From: Pseudomonas chlororaphis
GTDB taxonomy: Bacteria; Pseudomonadota; Gammaproteobacteria; Pseudomonadales; Pseudomonadaceae
Direction of reading: 5' to 3'
Length of the DNA stretch: 64,000 nt
NCBI RefSeq assembly: GCF_000783395.1
Contig: NZ_JSFK01000001.1
Location: 725,673 to 789,672, forward strand
Shown here one piece after another: positions 44,293-53,585 of the stretch (position 1 is its first letter; every line of letters starts with the position of its first letter). Below the pieces are notes generated by a model. That model had not been told where the DNA came from. It saw only the letters and a list, made by a program, of their open reading frames with translations, and did not search any database. Position numbers and translations under genes: made by a program.

Positions 44293-45489
44293 CTAGCTCA
44301 ACGCAAGAAAGTGTCGAGCGTAATGTCGAGGATTGAAGCGCCAGACCATCAGCAACATCACCACCATCACAGCCGTCAGCGACCACCAGGCCCATTCGAA
44401 GCTGCCGAGTCGGTCGCGGATCACTCCGGCCAATAGCGGCGAAAGGCCGGCGATCAGGTAGCCGATGCCCTGCACGAAGGCGGTCAGGCCACCAGCGCGT
44501 TGCGGGTTTTCGAGGTGATCAAGCGAGACGATCAGGCTCATCGGAAACAAACCACCAATACCCAACCCCAACAGGCACGGCCACAGCAGACTGAACTGTT
44601 GCGGGCTGAGGATCAGGCCGCAAAACCCGGCGATGATCAACGTCAGTAACGCCATCAGAATCACGCGGCGATCCCGGCTGCGATTGGCGATAGCGGGAAC
44701 CACCAGACCGGAGATCACCTCCATGGCTGTCAGAAAACCTAACAGCAGCCCGGCGTTTTGTTCACTCCAGCCTTTTTCCACGTAGTACGGCGCGAGCCAG
44801 GCGAGAACGCAGGTGTAGGACGCTGTACCTAAACCAAAGAATAAGGCCAGTAACCAGGCGCGGGAATTGGCAAAGAACCGCTCCTTCCTCGCTGACGTCG
44901 GCACTGTTGAGGTGAGCTGGCCGCGCTGCGACCACCAGAGTAGAAACGCCAGTAATGCCAGGACTGCCCAGATGGCCAAACCGCTGCGCCAGCTCCCGGT
45001 CTGCACCAGCACCAACGGGGCAAACGAGGCCGCAATCGCTGCGCCGCCCATGATCGACGTGACGTACAAGCCCATGCACACAGCGACGTTGTCGGCGAAG
45101 CGTGACTTGATCAGCGCCGGCATCAACGCCTGAATCAGTGCAATGCCGATGCCGGCCAGCACGGCGCTGGCGATCAGTTCGGCTGCTGATTCGATAAATA
45201 GCCGCGACAGCGTCGCCAGGCCAATGATCAGCAACGACAGCAGCACCGTCCGTTGTTCGCCCAGCCGCTGACTGATACCGAGACCAAAGAACATCGCCAG
45301 CCCCATCGCCATCACCGGCAGCATGGTTAGCAGCGAAGCGACACTGAAACTCAGCGGGATGTCACCGCGAATGGCCGACAGTAACGGGCCGATCGCAGCC
45401 ATCGACGGACGCAAATTGAGCGCGACGAGAATGATGGCGAACATCAACCAGACAGCGGGGCGAGCGGTGGCGCGGAGGTTTTCCATCAT
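44293..45489 (-). CDS. MFS transporter, CynX/NimT type
   Basis: A 398-residue major facilitator with about 12 membrane segments. The first helix carries the family sequence LVALNLRPSMAAIGPLLSAI and the second begins FSVASLLTMLPVMAMGLAMFFG, typical of CynX/NimT (cyanate, 2-nitroimidazole) proteins. Substrate not predictable. Two adjacent Met codons leave the start ambiguous by one residue. It may be regulated by the LysR protein downstream. Confidence 0.85.
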   Translation of the reverse strand: MMENLRATARPAVWLMFAIILVALNLRPSMAAIGPLLSAIRGDIPLSFSVASLLTMLPVMAMGLAMFFGLGISQRLGEQRTVLLSLLIIGLATLSRLFIESAAELIASAVLAGIGIALIQALMPALIKSRFADNVAVCMGLYVTSIMGGAAIAASFAPLVLVQTGSWRSGLAIWAVLALLAFLLWWSQRGQLTSTVPTSARKERFFANSRAWLLALFFGLGTASYTCVLAWLAPYYVEKGWSEQNAGLLLGFLTAMEVISGLVVPAIANRSRDRRVILMALLTLIIAGFCGLILSPQQFSLLWPCLLGLGIGGLFPMSLIVSLDHLENPQRAGGLTAFVQGIGYLIAGLSPLLAGVIRDRLGSFEWAWWSLTAVMVVMLLMVWRFNPRHYARHFLALS

Positions 45490-45591
45490 CAGACCTTTGA
45501 GCGGGGCAGACGATTAGGCGCGGAACCGCTTGTGCCGGGCAAACCAGAAAATCCACAGCAGTATTTAAAAAGTCGATAACCCTCAATTCAT

Positions 45592-45681
45592 TGTGGGAGC
45601 GAGCTTGCTCGCGAATGCGGTATTCCAATCAGCGCAGGTGTTGGATGGCAGGACGCTTTCGCGAGCAAGCTCGCTCCCACA
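45592..45681. repeat. BIME/REP pair, family B
   Basis: Inverted arms TGTGGGAGCGAGCTTGCTCG and complement lie between divergent genes, 103 bases from the MFS start and 220 from eptA. A 5' location is unusual for such elements. Confidence 0.85.
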
Positions 45682-45772
45682 GGTTTTAACGGATGGCTAA
45701 AAACTGAATCAAAACTGAACCATTCTCAAATACTTCGCAAGTTTAAGCGCATTGCCAAAAGCCAACTATTCG

Positions 45773-45788
45773 TTGGCGTCTTTTTCAC
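45773..45788 (+). promoter_or_regulatory. ColR-box candidate upstream of eptA
   Basis: TTGGCGTCTTTTTCAC matches the P. putida ColR consensus as I recall it, (T/C)(T/C)NA(C/G)NN(T/C)TTTTTCAC, at all but one fixed position (G for A). It lies 113-128 bases before the eptA start. ColRS is known to control lipid A phosphoethanolamine transferases in Pseudomonas. The hairpin overlapping its left end could alternatively be a weak terminator. Confidence 0.5.
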
Positions 45789-45900
45789 AAAAAATTGATG
45801 CTTGCCTGCTTAAAGTTTGTCATGCCTTAGTTAATGAAATTTTCACAATTGAAATTTCTTTCATGGACCGAGGCTCTTCTTTTCAGGAATCGCCCTTTCT

Positions 45901-47550
45901 ATGTTGAAGTTAAAAGCCGTGCGCCCGGAATGGGTGACGTTGATTGCCAGCGCCTTTCTTTTAATCGGCTGTAATGTTGTGCTCTGGCAGCACCTGTTCG
46001 AGATCACCGCCGCCGATAGCAAGGGCATCGCCATGCGCGTGGCTTTCGCGGTGATGATTCTCGCGGCGTTCAACATTGTGCTGACGTTTCTGGCCTTTCG
46101 TCCGTTGCTCAAACCGCTGTTGATTCTGATATTCCTGGTCAGCGCCGGTGTGGCTTACTTCATGGGTCAGTATGGCGTCATGATCGATGCTGGCATGTTC
46201 CGTAACTTTGCCGAAACCAATGCAACGGAAGTGCGAGATCTGCTCTCGTTGAAGTTGTTTGCTTATATTTTGTTGCTCGGTGTCTTGCCTTCATTCTTGT
46301 TGTGGAAGTTGCCGATTAATTATCGTCGCTGGCACCGTGAGTTGCTCAGTAAAGTTGTTGTCAGTGTCGCCTCTGCTGCGGTAATTGGCGGCGTGGCCCT
46401 GGCCAACTATCAGGGATTGTCTTCAATGTTTCGCAACCATCACGAAATTCGCCTGATGTTGGTGCCCAGCAACTACATTGGCGCATCGGCCGGTTACCTG
46501 CGTGAGCAAGTGGTCTCGGCGCAGCAGCCATTCATCAAGATCGGCGAGGATGCGCAGCGTAATCCGGATGTGAAGCTTCAGTCGCGTAAATCCCTGACCG
46601 TGTTAGTGGTGGGCGAAAGCGCCCGGGCGGAGAACTTCGGCATCCTCGGTTATGACCGCGACACCACGCCGAAACTGGACAAGGAGGCCGGGCTGATCGC
46701 CTTTACCGACGTACACTCGTGCGGCACTGAAACCGCCGTTTCAGTGCCGTGCATGTTCTCCAACATGGGTCGCAAGGATTACGACGCGAGCAAGGCGAAG
46801 AATGAAGAAGGCCTGCTCGATGTGCTCAAGCGTGCCGGTATCGATGTGATCTGGCGCGACAACCAGTCCGGCTGCAAAGGCACTTGTGATCGGGTTACCT
46901 TGCAGGATGTCAGCAATCTGAAAGATCCGGCGCTGTGCGCCAACAGTGAATGCCGTGACGAAATCCTCCTGCAAGGTTTGCAAAGCTTTATCGATCACTT
47001 GGACAAAGACACGGTGCTGGTCCTGCACCAGATGGGCAGTCACGGCCCGGAATACTTCAAGCGTTATCCAAAGGAATACGAGCATTTCACCCCGGTGTGT
47101 GAAAGTAACGCGCTGAACAATTGCAGCCGTGAAAGTATCGTCAACGGCTACGACAACACGCTGGTATATACCGACCATGTGCTGTCGAGCCTGATCGATG
47201 TGTTGCGCAGCAATCAGGACAAAGTCGACACCGCCATGTTGTATCTGTCGGACCACGGCGAGTCGCTGGGCGAGTACAACCTGTTCCTGCATGGCACGCC
47301 TTACATGCTGGCGCCGGAGCAACAAAAGCATGTAGCGATGCTGGCGTGGTTCTCCGATAACTATCAGAAGGCTTATTCGGTCGACACCCATTGCCTGCAG
47401 ATGAGCCGCGATAAACCGCTGAGCCAAGACAACCTGTTCCACTCGATGCTTGGCTTGCTCGAGGTCAAGAGCAAGGTCTATCAGCCGGATCTGGATATGT
47501 TCGCCGGATGCCGTGGCGCGGTGATCGACGGCGTTTTGGCCAAAGACTGA
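45901..47550 (+). CDS. eptA: Lipid A phosphoethanolamine transferase EptA
   Basis: A 549-residue inner-membrane enzyme that adds phosphoethanolamine to lipid A, lowering negative charge and polymyxin binding. Five membrane helices span about residues 10-195; the periplasmic alkaline-phosphatase-fold domain spans about 215-549. Metal/catalytic motifs are VVGESARAENFGILGY, SCGTETAVSVPCMFSNMGR (the nucleophilic Thr lies in CGTET, residues 275-278) and LSDHGESLGEYNLFLHG. Several cysteine pairs typical of EptA/MCR proteins are present. It stands alone between two unrelated genes and may be ColRS-controlled. Confidence 0.92.
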   Translation: MLKLKAVRPEWVTLIASAFLLIGCNVVLWQHLFEITAADSKGIAMRVAFAVMILAAFNIVLTFLAFRPLLKPLLILIFLVSAGVAYFMGQYGVMIDAGMFRNFAETNATEVRDLLSLKLFAYILLLGVLPSFLLWKLPINYRRWHRELLSKVVVSVASAAVIGGVALANYQGLSSMFRNHHEIRLMLVPSNYIGASAGYLREQVVSAQQPFIKIGEDAQRNPDVKLQSRKSLTVLVVGESARAENFGILGYDRDTTPKLDKEAGLIAFTDVHSCGTETAVSVPCMFSNMGRKDYDASKAKNEEGLLDVLKRAGIDVIWRDNQSGCKGTCDRVTLQDVSNLKDPALCANSECRDEILLQGLQSFIDHLDKDTVLVLHQMGSHGPEYFKRYPKEYEHFTPVCESNALNNCSRESIVNGYDNTLVYTDHVLSSLIDVLRSNQDKVDTAMLYLSDHGESLGEYNLFLHGTPYMLAPEQQKHVAMLAWFSDNYQKAYSVDTHCLQMSRDKPLSQDNLFHSMLGLLEVKSKVYQPDLDMFAGCRGAVIDGVLAKD

Positions 47551-47562
47551 ACCCCTTCACCT

Positions 47563-47638
47563 GTAGGAACTGCCGAAGGCTGTGATCTTTTGATTTTGCT
47601 TTCAGGAGCAAAAGATCGCAGCCTTCGGCAACTCCTAC
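47563..47638. repeat. Palindromic element, family D
   Basis: Arms GTAGGAACTGCCGAAGGCTG and nearly perfect complement surround inner complementary parts (GATCTTTTG / CAAAAGATC-like) just after eptA. It differs from the other repeat families here and has no second copy in the window, but long GC/AT palindromes with GCCGAAGGCTGCGATCTTTT are familiar in fluorescent pseudomonads. Confidence 0.7.
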
Positions 47639-47778
47639 GCATAGCAGGCCTTTCGGCTTGCTCTGTCAGACTATTCTTGCCCTTTGGCAGGACATTTCGT
47701 TACAGCTCTTGCCCTTCGCAGGCGCGTAAATCGCCAGTGGCGATATATACTGCGCGCCATTCTTCAAGGGAGAGCCGT

Positions 47779-48912
47779 GTGGCCATCGATATTCACTGGA
47801 TTCGCGACAACGAAAGCCTCGCGCAGTTTTGCGCCGAGTGGCAGCAGCTGCCGTTCGTTGCCCTCGACACCGAATTCATGCGGGTCGACACCTTCTACCC
47901 GATTGCCGGCCTGCTGCAGGTGGGCGACGGCAAACGCGCCTACCTGATTGATCCGCTGACCATCAATGCCTGGCAACCGCTGGCCGCTCTGCTGGAAAAC
48001 CCGGCGGTGCTCAAAGTCCTGCATGCGTGCAGCGAAGACCTCGAAGTGCTGTTGCGCCTGACCGGCAGCCTGCCGGCGCCAATGTTCGACACGCAACTGG
48101 CCGCCGCTTATCTGAACCTCGGTTTCTCGATGGGCTATTCGCGTCTGGTGCAGGAAGTGCTCGGCATCGAACTGCCGAAGGGTGAAACCCGCTCTGACTG
48201 GTTGCAGCGCCCGTTGTCCGACACGCAAATCAGCTACGCCGCCGAAGATGCCGTGCATCTGGCGGAGGTTTTCGTACAGCTGCGGCCGAAACTGTCTGAC
48301 GACAAATTTGCCTGGGTATTGGAGGACGGTGCCGAACTGGTCGCCAACCTGCGCCGCGAAACCGACCCTTTCGAGGTTTACCGCGAAGCCAAACTGGCGT
48401 GGAAACTCTCGCGTGCGCAACTGGCGGTACTGCGTGAACTGTGCGCCTGGCGTGAAAAAGAAGCCCGCGCCCGCGATCTGCCGCGCAACCGCATCGTCCG
48501 TGAGCATTCGCTATGGCCGCTGGCCCGCACGCAGCCGGACAACCTCGCGGCGCTGGGCAAGATCGAAGACATGCACCCGCGTACCGTGCGTCAGGACGGC
48601 CAATTTCTGCTTGATCTGATCAAGCGCTCTGGCAGTGTGGGGCCTGATCAATGGCCGCCCGCTGTCGCGGAGCCATTGCCGATCGAAGCCGCTGCGTTGA
48701 TCAAACAACTGCGCGCATTGGGTCAGGCTGAGGCCGAGCGTCTGGACGTCGCGCCGGAACTGATGCTGCGCAAGAAAACCCTCGAAGCCCTGGTCAAAAG
48801 CGGCTACCCCGAGGGTCCTTACCAATTGCCTGAGTCGTTGCGTGGCTGGCGCCGCGAACTCATGGGTCAGAAGCTGCTCGACAGCCTGGCCACCGCCGGA
48901 GAACAGCCTTGA
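47779..48912 (+). CDS. rnd: Ribonuclease D
   Basis: A 377-residue 3'-5' exoribonuclease for tRNA 3' maturation. The DEDDy exonuclease domain at about residues 1-175 has [14 protein letters not shown] (motif I), [14 protein letters not shown] (motif II) and [14 protein letters not shown] (motif III with Tyr). An HRDC domain follows at about 208-290 ([23 protein letters not shown]). The GTG at 47779 is chosen: AAGGGAGAG precedes it and the product has the family length; upstream codons give no homology. Confidence 0.94.
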   Translation: MAIDIHWIRDNESLAQFCAEWQQLPFVALDTEFMRVDTFYPIAGLLQVGDGKRAYLIDPLTINAWQPLAALLENPAVLKVLHACSEDLEVLLRLTGSLPAPMFDTQLAAAYLNLGFSMGYSRLVQEVLGIELPKGETRSDWLQRPLSDTQISYAAEDAVHLAEVFVQLRPKLSDDKFAWVLEDGAELVANLRRETDPFEVYREAKLAWKLSRAQLAVLRELCAWREKEARARDLPRNRIVREHSLWPLARTQPDNLAALGKIEDMHPRTVRQDGQFLLDLIKRSGSVGPDQWPPAVAEPLPIEAAALIKQLRALGQAEAERLDVAPELMLRKKTLEALVKSGYPEGPYQLPESLRGWRRELMGQKLLDSLATAGEQP

Positions 48913-49202
48913 AACGTATTTGTTCCATCTACCAAAGCTCCAAGCGCAGCGGCATGTACCTTTATGTGCTCAAAAGCGATGCGCTCGAGCGTGTGCCGGA
49001 AGCGCTGATGCTGGCCTTCGGCAAGCCGAAGCATTCCTTCGATCTGGTGCTGTCGCCCGAGCGCAAACTGGCCAGCGAGGACATCGTCGTGGTCCTGGAA
49101 AACCTCGACAAGCAGGGCTATCACCTGCAAATGCCGCCGGCCGAGGACGAGTACATTGAGCACCTGCCCGAAGAGTTGCTGCGCCGCAACGACCCGATCT
49201 GA
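48909..49202 (+). CDS. ycgL: YcgL-family protein
   Basis: A 97-residue YcgL/UPF0745 protein ([19 protein letters not shown] start; [18 protein letters not shown] in the middle). Function is not established. It starts with TTG overlapping the rnd stop (TTGA), so it is translationally coupled to RNase D; the rnd-ycgL pair is conserved in pseudomonads. Confidence 0.9.
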   Translation: MKRICSIYQSSKRSGMYLYVLKSDALERVPEALMLAFGKPKHSFDLVLSPERKLASEDIVVVLENLDKQGYHLQMPPAEDEYIEHLPEELLRRNDPI

Positions 49203-49306
49203 TCTGCGAGGCTCTGTTCTGAGTCTCGGTTTACCCTGGAACTGTTTTTACCGCGATGGCCGCCCGAATCCGGCGGCCGTCTGCACGGTTTGCGAAAGGT
49301 TTGAAG

Positions 49307-50239
49307 ATGCGCGTTCTGATTGCTGAACACGACCACGCGATATACGCCCGGCTGCTGCGTCAGGCAGCGCCCGAGCTTGAAGTACTGACCAGCGGCGACT
49401 CCGCCGAGCTGGCTCGGCAGGCGGCCGATTGCCCGGTGTGGCTTGGGCAACCGGATCTACTGGCGACCCTGCTGCGCCAAGGGCACCAGCCACAGTGGCT
49501 GCAATCGACCTGGGCCGGCATTACGCCGTTACTCGCGGACGGTTTGCGCCGCGATTACCGTTTGACCCGTGCGGTGGGCATTTTCGGTCAGGTGATGGCC
49601 GAGTACGTGCTGACCTACATTCTCGGCCACGAGCGCGAAGTGCTGGCGCGCCTGGTCAGCCAGGTCGAGCGCAAGTGGGACAACCGCAGCGGCCAGAGCC
49701 TGGTCGGACGCAAAGTGCTGATCGTCGGCACGGGTGACATCGGCCAGAGCGTGGCGCAGTTCCTGCTGCCGTTCGGCATCGAGTTATATGGCATCGCCAG
49801 CACTGCCCGCGAGCAGGTGCCGTTTGTCGAAGTCGGCTCGATGGCCGATCTGCCACGGCTGGTGGGCGAGGTGGATTACGTGGTCAATCTGCTGCCGAAC
49901 ACCGAACACACCCACGATATCTACGATGCGGCGCTGTTCAAGCAATTCAAACCGACCGGGTTGTTTATCAACGCCGGGCGTGGGGTCGCGGTGGTCGATG
50001 CCGATCTGGTGGAGGCCCTGAAGGAAGGGCATCTGGCGGGGGCGGTGATCGACGTTTGCCGTCAGGAGCCACTGCCGCAACGGCATCCGTTCTGGACGGC
50101 GTGGGGCTTGCTGCTGACCGGGCACAGCTCGGCACCGACTTCGCCGGCGTTGATGGTGCAGTTGTTTGTCGAGAACCTGAAGGCGTATCAGGCGGGTGAG
50201 GCGTTGCGCGGGGAAGTGGATTTCAACCGCGGATATTGA
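49307..50239 (+). CDS. D-2-hydroxyacid dehydrogenase (glyoxylate/hydroxypyruvate reductase-like)
   Basis: A 310-residue NAD(P)-dependent dehydrogenase reducing 2-oxoacids. The nucleotide-binding motif VGTGDIGQSVAQFL lies at about residues 143-156. Catalytic Arg (INAGRGVAVVDADLV), Glu (DVCRQEPLP) and His (TGHSSAP) are all present. The N-terminal catalytic half is divergent, as in the GhrA-like group. The start at 49307 follows GAAAGG; an upstream start is not supported. It may follow rnd-ycgL in one transcript. Confidence 0.88.
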   Translation: MRVLIAEHDHAIYARLLRQAAPELEVLTSGDSAELARQAADCPVWLGQPDLLATLLRQGHQPQWLQSTWAGITPLLADGLRRDYRLTRAVGIFGQVMAEYVLTYILGHEREVLARLVSQVERKWDNRSGQSLVGRKVLIVGTGDIGQSVAQFLLPFGIELYGIASTAREQVPFVEVGSMADLPRLVGEVDYVVNLLPNTEHTHDIYDAALFKQFKPTGLFINAGRGVAVVDADLVEALKEGHLAGAVIDVCRQEPLPQRHPFWTAWGLLLTGHSSAPTSPALMVQLFVENLKAYQAGEALRGEVDFNRGY

Positions 50240-50252
50240 TCTCCTTGCTTCA

Positions 50253-50357
50253 GATCGTTCCCACGATCCGCGTGGGAATGCAGCCGGGGACGCTCTGCGT
50301 CCCATTGGAACGCGGAGCGTCCCTTGAGTCATTCCCACGCGGAGCGTGGGAACGATC
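50253..50357. repeat. Compound palindromic element, family C
   Basis: Nested inverted repeats lie between convergent genes: outer arms GATCGTTCCCACG and CGTGGGAACGATC, inner GGGACGCTC-type arms and two local hairpins. The same structure recurs at 60548. Confidence 0.85.
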
Positions 50358-50371
50358 ATTTGCGGTGTGGC

Positions 50372-50965
50372 TTAGAGGGTGAAGTCGCCTTCAGCCGCCA
50401 GCTCGTTCAGCGGGCGACGTGGGCTCGGCTCTTCGCGAGCTTGCAGGTATTCAGCCAGCGTTGCCTTGTCACCGAGTTTGCCCACGGCCACCGCCGCGTG
50501 CAGCGCATAACCTTCAGGAATATTCAGCTCTTTGCGCGTCAGCTCCTGATCGAAACCGGCCATGCCGTGGGTGTGCCAGCCGCTGAGGCTCGCTTGCAGC
50601 GCCAGATGACCCCACGCCGAACCGGTGTCGAAGGTGTGCCACAACGCCGGGGTTTCCTCCGTCGCGCCGGGTGCAGTGAAGGTGGTTTTCGAAATCACGA
50701 TCACCAGCGCCGACGCATGCTGCGCCCAGCTACGGTTGAATTCATTGAGCAGGCCCAGATAACGCTCCCAGTTTGGCGTATCGCGACGCGCATACAGGAA
50801 ACGCCAAGGCTGCGAGTTGTACGCCGAGGGCGCCCAGCGGGCCGCTTCGAAGAAACTCAGCAGGGTTTCTTGCGGGATCGCTTCGCCGGTGAAGGCGCGC
50901 GGTGACCAGCGGTCGGTGAATTGCGGGTGAATGGCGTAATCGGCAACGCGAGGGTTGGCACTCAT
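50372..50965 (-). CDS. Nitroreductase-family protein
   Basis: A 197-residue FMN-dependent reductase of the nitroreductase fold. The FMN-binding start is RWSPRAFTGEAIPQ, then AARWAPSAYNSQPWRF (residues about 41-56), and the C-terminal part has GYALHAAVAVGKLGD. Physiological substrate unknown. The ATG at 50965 is preferred to an extended frame because it opens at MSANPRVADYAI with AATCTCT-GGAG-free but plausible spacing; the start is therefore moderately sure. It converges on the 2-hydroxyacid dehydrogenase gene. Confidence 0.87.
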   Translation of the reverse strand: MSANPRVADYAIHPQFTDRWSPRAFTGEAIPQETLLSFFEAARWAPSAYNSQPWRFLYARRDTPNWERYLGLLNEFNRSWAQHASALVIVISKTTFTAPGATEETPALWHTFDTGSAWGHLALQASLSGWHTHGMAGFDQELTRKELNIPEGYALHAAVAVGKLGDKATLAEYLQAREEPSPRRPLNELAAEGDFTL

Positions 50966-51244
50966 CGAGAGATTCCTTGCTACGTTTGAGTCAGGGATTT
51001 GCATGAAAACCCGGCGGGATCAGTTGCGCTGAACGATGGGGTTTTCCGAGCCTGAGGGTTCACCACAATGCAACGCGGTCGAGCGTTAATGGCTTGCGGG
51101 CAAGGCTCCTTGCGACTGGCAAAGCTACGCGCCGGCACAAAAACTGACAAGTCCCGCACAACCGGCAGTCGCCAACGCTTGGCCCGCAAGGCCTTGAGCA
51201 CTAGACTGGCGGCCTTTTCACCACCTGATGTTGATGCTTGAGCC

Positions 51245-51694
51245 ATGGCCGCCGAAGTCGAACCGTTCTGGAAACGCAAAACCCTCGATCAGCTGAATCA
51301 CCAGGAATGGGAATCGCTGTGCGACGGCTGTGGTCTGTGCTGCCTGCAAAAGCTCGAGGATGAGGAAGACAACAGCGTTTACTACACGCGCATCGCCTGC
51401 AAACTGCTGGACCTGAAAACCTGCCAGTGCAGCGATTACCCGAACCGCATCAAATTTGTCCCGGACTGCATCCAGCTCACCCCGGGCCAGGCCGAAGAAT
51501 TCAAATGGCTGCCGCCGACCTGCGGCTATCGACTGGTCAGCGAAGGCAAGGATCTGCCGTTGTGGCACCACTTGGTTTGCGGCGATCGCGACGCGGTGCA
51601 CCACGAGCGGATTTCCCAGTCCGGGCGCATGCTCGCCGAAGGCAGCGTGCCGGAAGATGACTGGGAAGATCACCTGATTTTCCGCGCAGGTTAA
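51245..51694 (+). CDS. YcgN-family cysteine-cluster protein
   Basis: A 149-residue protein with a cysteine cluster [12 protein letters not shown] (residues about 27-38) and further cysteines at [19 protein letters not shown] and PPTCGYRL, consistent with binding a metal or Fe-S cluster (YkgJ/YcgN type). Its biochemical role is unknown. The next gene starts 35 bases downstream on the same strand and may be co-transcribed. Confidence 0.9.
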   Translation: MAAEVEPFWKRKTLDQLNHQEWESLCDGCGLCCLQKLEDEEDNSVYYTRIACKLLDLKTCQCSDYPNRIKFVPDCIQLTPGQAEEFKWLPPTCGYRLVSEGKDLPLWHHLVCGDRDAVHHERISQSGRMLAEGSVPEDDWEDHLIFRAG

Positions 51695-51729
51695 ACACCT
51701 GCTGTTCCAAGCTTTACCAAGGAGTGCGT

Positions 51730-52959
51730 ATGGCTGTCGGATTGCCGCAGGCGTTGATGGTTGCGCTGCTGGCGTTGAGCGCGCCGGTTTGGGCGGCGAA
51801 GAAAGTCGATCTGGATTATCACGTGCGCCTGTTGCCACAGAGCGATCAGGCCGAAGTGCGTCTGACCCTGGCCAAAGGCGAGGCGGTGCGCAGCCTGGAT
51901 TTCGACCTTGGCGATGGCAGCCATTACTCTGATTTCAAGGCCGACGGCCAATGGCTGCTGACCCCGGGCAAAAACGCACGGGGCGTCTGGCGCCCGACCA
52001 GTGACAAGGCCAGCCTGACCTACCGCGTACGCATCAGCCATGGCCGCAAGAACGGCAGCTTCGACACGCGCATGACCCCGACTTGGGCGTTGATGCGTGG
52101 CGACGAACTGGTGCCGCCAGCCAAACTCGATCAGCAGGACGGCACCGAACTGGTCGCGCGGCTGCAATTCGACTTGCCCGACGGTTGGAGGAGCATCGAA
52201 ACCGCTTGGCCGCGCATCGGCAAAAACCAGTTTCGTATCGATAACCCGTCACGGCTGTTCGACCGTCCGACCGGCTGGATGCTCGCCGGCCACCTCGGCA
52301 GCCGCCGCACACGCTTGGGCGAAACCGAAGTCACCGTGGCCTCGCCGCAAGGGCAGGGCATGCGCCGAATGGATGTGCTGACGTTGCTGACATTCGTCTG
52401 GCCGCAGGTGCAGGCGGTTTATCCACGCCATCCGAGCAAACTATTGATCGTCGGCGCCAACGACCCGATGTGGCGCGGCAGCCTCGGTGCGCATGAATCC
52501 ATTTACGTGAACACGCGATTGCCGCTGGTCAGCGAAAGCGGCAGCAGTGCGCTGGTACGTGAACTGGCGCAGGTGTTCGGGCGCATTAACGACGAGCAGC
52601 GCAGTGACTGGATCAGCGAGGGGGTTGCCGAGTATTACGCCATTGAACTGGTGCGCCGTGCGGGTGGCATGAGCGATGAGCGCTATCAGAGTCTGCAGGC
52701 GAAACTGGCCAGGGACAGCCAGAAAGTCACGACGCTGCGCGGCGAACAGATCAGCCCGGCGCAGGTGGCGAAAGCGGTGGTGGTGTTGCAGGAGCTGGAT
52801 CGCGAGATTCGCTTGAAGACGCGCAACAAGCGTTCGCTGGATGATGTATTGCGTGGGGCGATGCATCTGGGGACGGTGAGTACCAAGGCGTTTGTGCAAC
52901 TGGCCGAGAGCGTTCTCGGTGAGTCCTCAAAAGTCCTCGATACCACGTTACTTCAGTAA
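51730..52959 (+). CDS. Secreted protein resembling a degenerate M61-type aminopeptidase
   Basis: A 409-residue protein with signal peptide MAVGLPQALMVALLALSAPVWA. The N-terminal beta-rich half (VDLDYHVRLLPQSDQAEVRLTL) and the later WISEGVAEYYAIELVRRAGG, which resembles the GfxEYY segment of M1/M61 peptidases, suggest a gluzincin relative. The HExxH zinc motif is absent: the equivalent place reads ALVRELAQVFGR. It is therefore probably non-catalytic, perhaps a periplasmic binding or scaffold protein. AAGGAG before the ATG at 51730 decides the start. I cannot assign a process. Confidence 0.7.
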   Translation: MAVGLPQALMVALLALSAPVWAAKKVDLDYHVRLLPQSDQAEVRLTLAKGEAVRSLDFDLGDGSHYSDFKADGQWLLTPGKNARGVWRPTSDKASLTYRVRISHGRKNGSFDTRMTPTWALMRGDELVPPAKLDQQDGTELVARLQFDLPDGWRSIETAWPRIGKNQFRIDNPSRLFDRPTGWMLAGHLGSRRTRLGETEVTVASPQGQGMRRMDVLTLLTFVWPQVQAVYPRHPSKLLIVGANDPMWRGSLGAHESIYVNTRLPLVSESGSSALVRELAQVFGRINDEQRSDWISEGVAEYYAIELVRRAGGMSDERYQSLQAKLARDSQKVTTLRGEQISPAQVAKAVVVLQELDREIRLKTRNKRSLDDVLRGAMHLGTVSTKAFVQLAESVLGESSKVLDTTLLQ

Positions 52960-52965
52960 CACCGC

Positions 52966-53097
52966 CATCGCTGGCAAGCCAGCTCCCACAGTGTTTTGGG
53001 TTGGGCACAAATCAGTGCACAACCCATAAACCTATTTGGACTGGGCACAAATTCTGTGGTCTCCACAGAACCTGTGGGAGCTGGCTTGCCAGCGATG
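52966..53097. repeat. BIME/REP pair, family A, long spacer
   Basis: Family A arms enclose an unusually long spacer that itself holds two related GGGCACAAAT segments. It lies between the convergent M61-like and DUF2892 genes. Confidence 0.85.
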
Positions 53098-53126
53098 AGG
53101 CCATCAGCCCCACCGCAAATCTCGGA

Positions 53127-53504
53127 TCAAACCCCGGCTTTCGGCGATTTCACCGAATCATTGCCAGTCACGGTAGCCGTCTTGGTCGCCGCCTCGGCAT
53201 TGGCCTTGAGCTTGCTCAACTCTTCTCCGGCGCGTTCGATCTTCGCCCGCACGTTATTCATGTCCTGACGACTCTTCTCGATCAGGCTTTTCACCGAGCT
53301 GTGCCCGGTAATCCCGCGGGCCATGGCCACGCCGCCAATCGCCACCTGAATCAAGCCGAACACACCGCCACGGCGCAGGCCTTTGCCGACCATGATCACG
53401 CCGCCCGCGAGCGAGCCGATGCGCTCCCAGCCTTCGACGTTCTGCTCGGAATGGCTCTGGAACGGGGTGGATTCGATGCGTTCGACACGTTTGAGCTCGG
53501 TCAT
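53127..53504 (-). CDS. DUF2892 (YgaP-like) small membrane protein
   Basis: A 125-residue protein. The N-terminal half has the DUF2892 pattern NVEGWERIGSLAGGVIMVGKGL followed by two short hydrophobic helices (residues about 27-65). The C-terminal half (about 70-120) is a charged likely coiled coil (SLIEKSRQDMNNVRAKIERAGEELSKLK). The start at 53504 has GGAGA upstream. Role unknown; inner-membrane location inferred. Confidence 0.78.
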   Translation of the reverse strand: MTELKRVERIESTPFQSHSEQNVEGWERIGSLAGGVIMVGKGLRRGGVFGLIQVAIGGVAMARGITGHSSVKSLIEKSRQDMNNVRAKIERAGEELSKLKANAEAATKTATVTGNDSVKSPKAGV

Positions 53505-53585
53505 GATCTTTCTCCAGGCAATGAGTAATCGATAAACAAGCTGACTGCCGGAGCGGTCAGCTCGTTCCATCGAATATGCGGTGTT

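Larger units (their letters stand above)
45490..45900. other. Divergent region between the MFS gene and eptA
   Basis: A 411-base gene-free stretch. It holds a family B BIME (45592-45681), then an AT-rich part with a hairpin GCCAAC-TATTC-GTTGGC (45761-45777), a ColR-box-like site (45773-45788) and a second TTTTCAC at about 45840. It likely carries the eptA promoter and its control sites. Confidence 0.55.
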
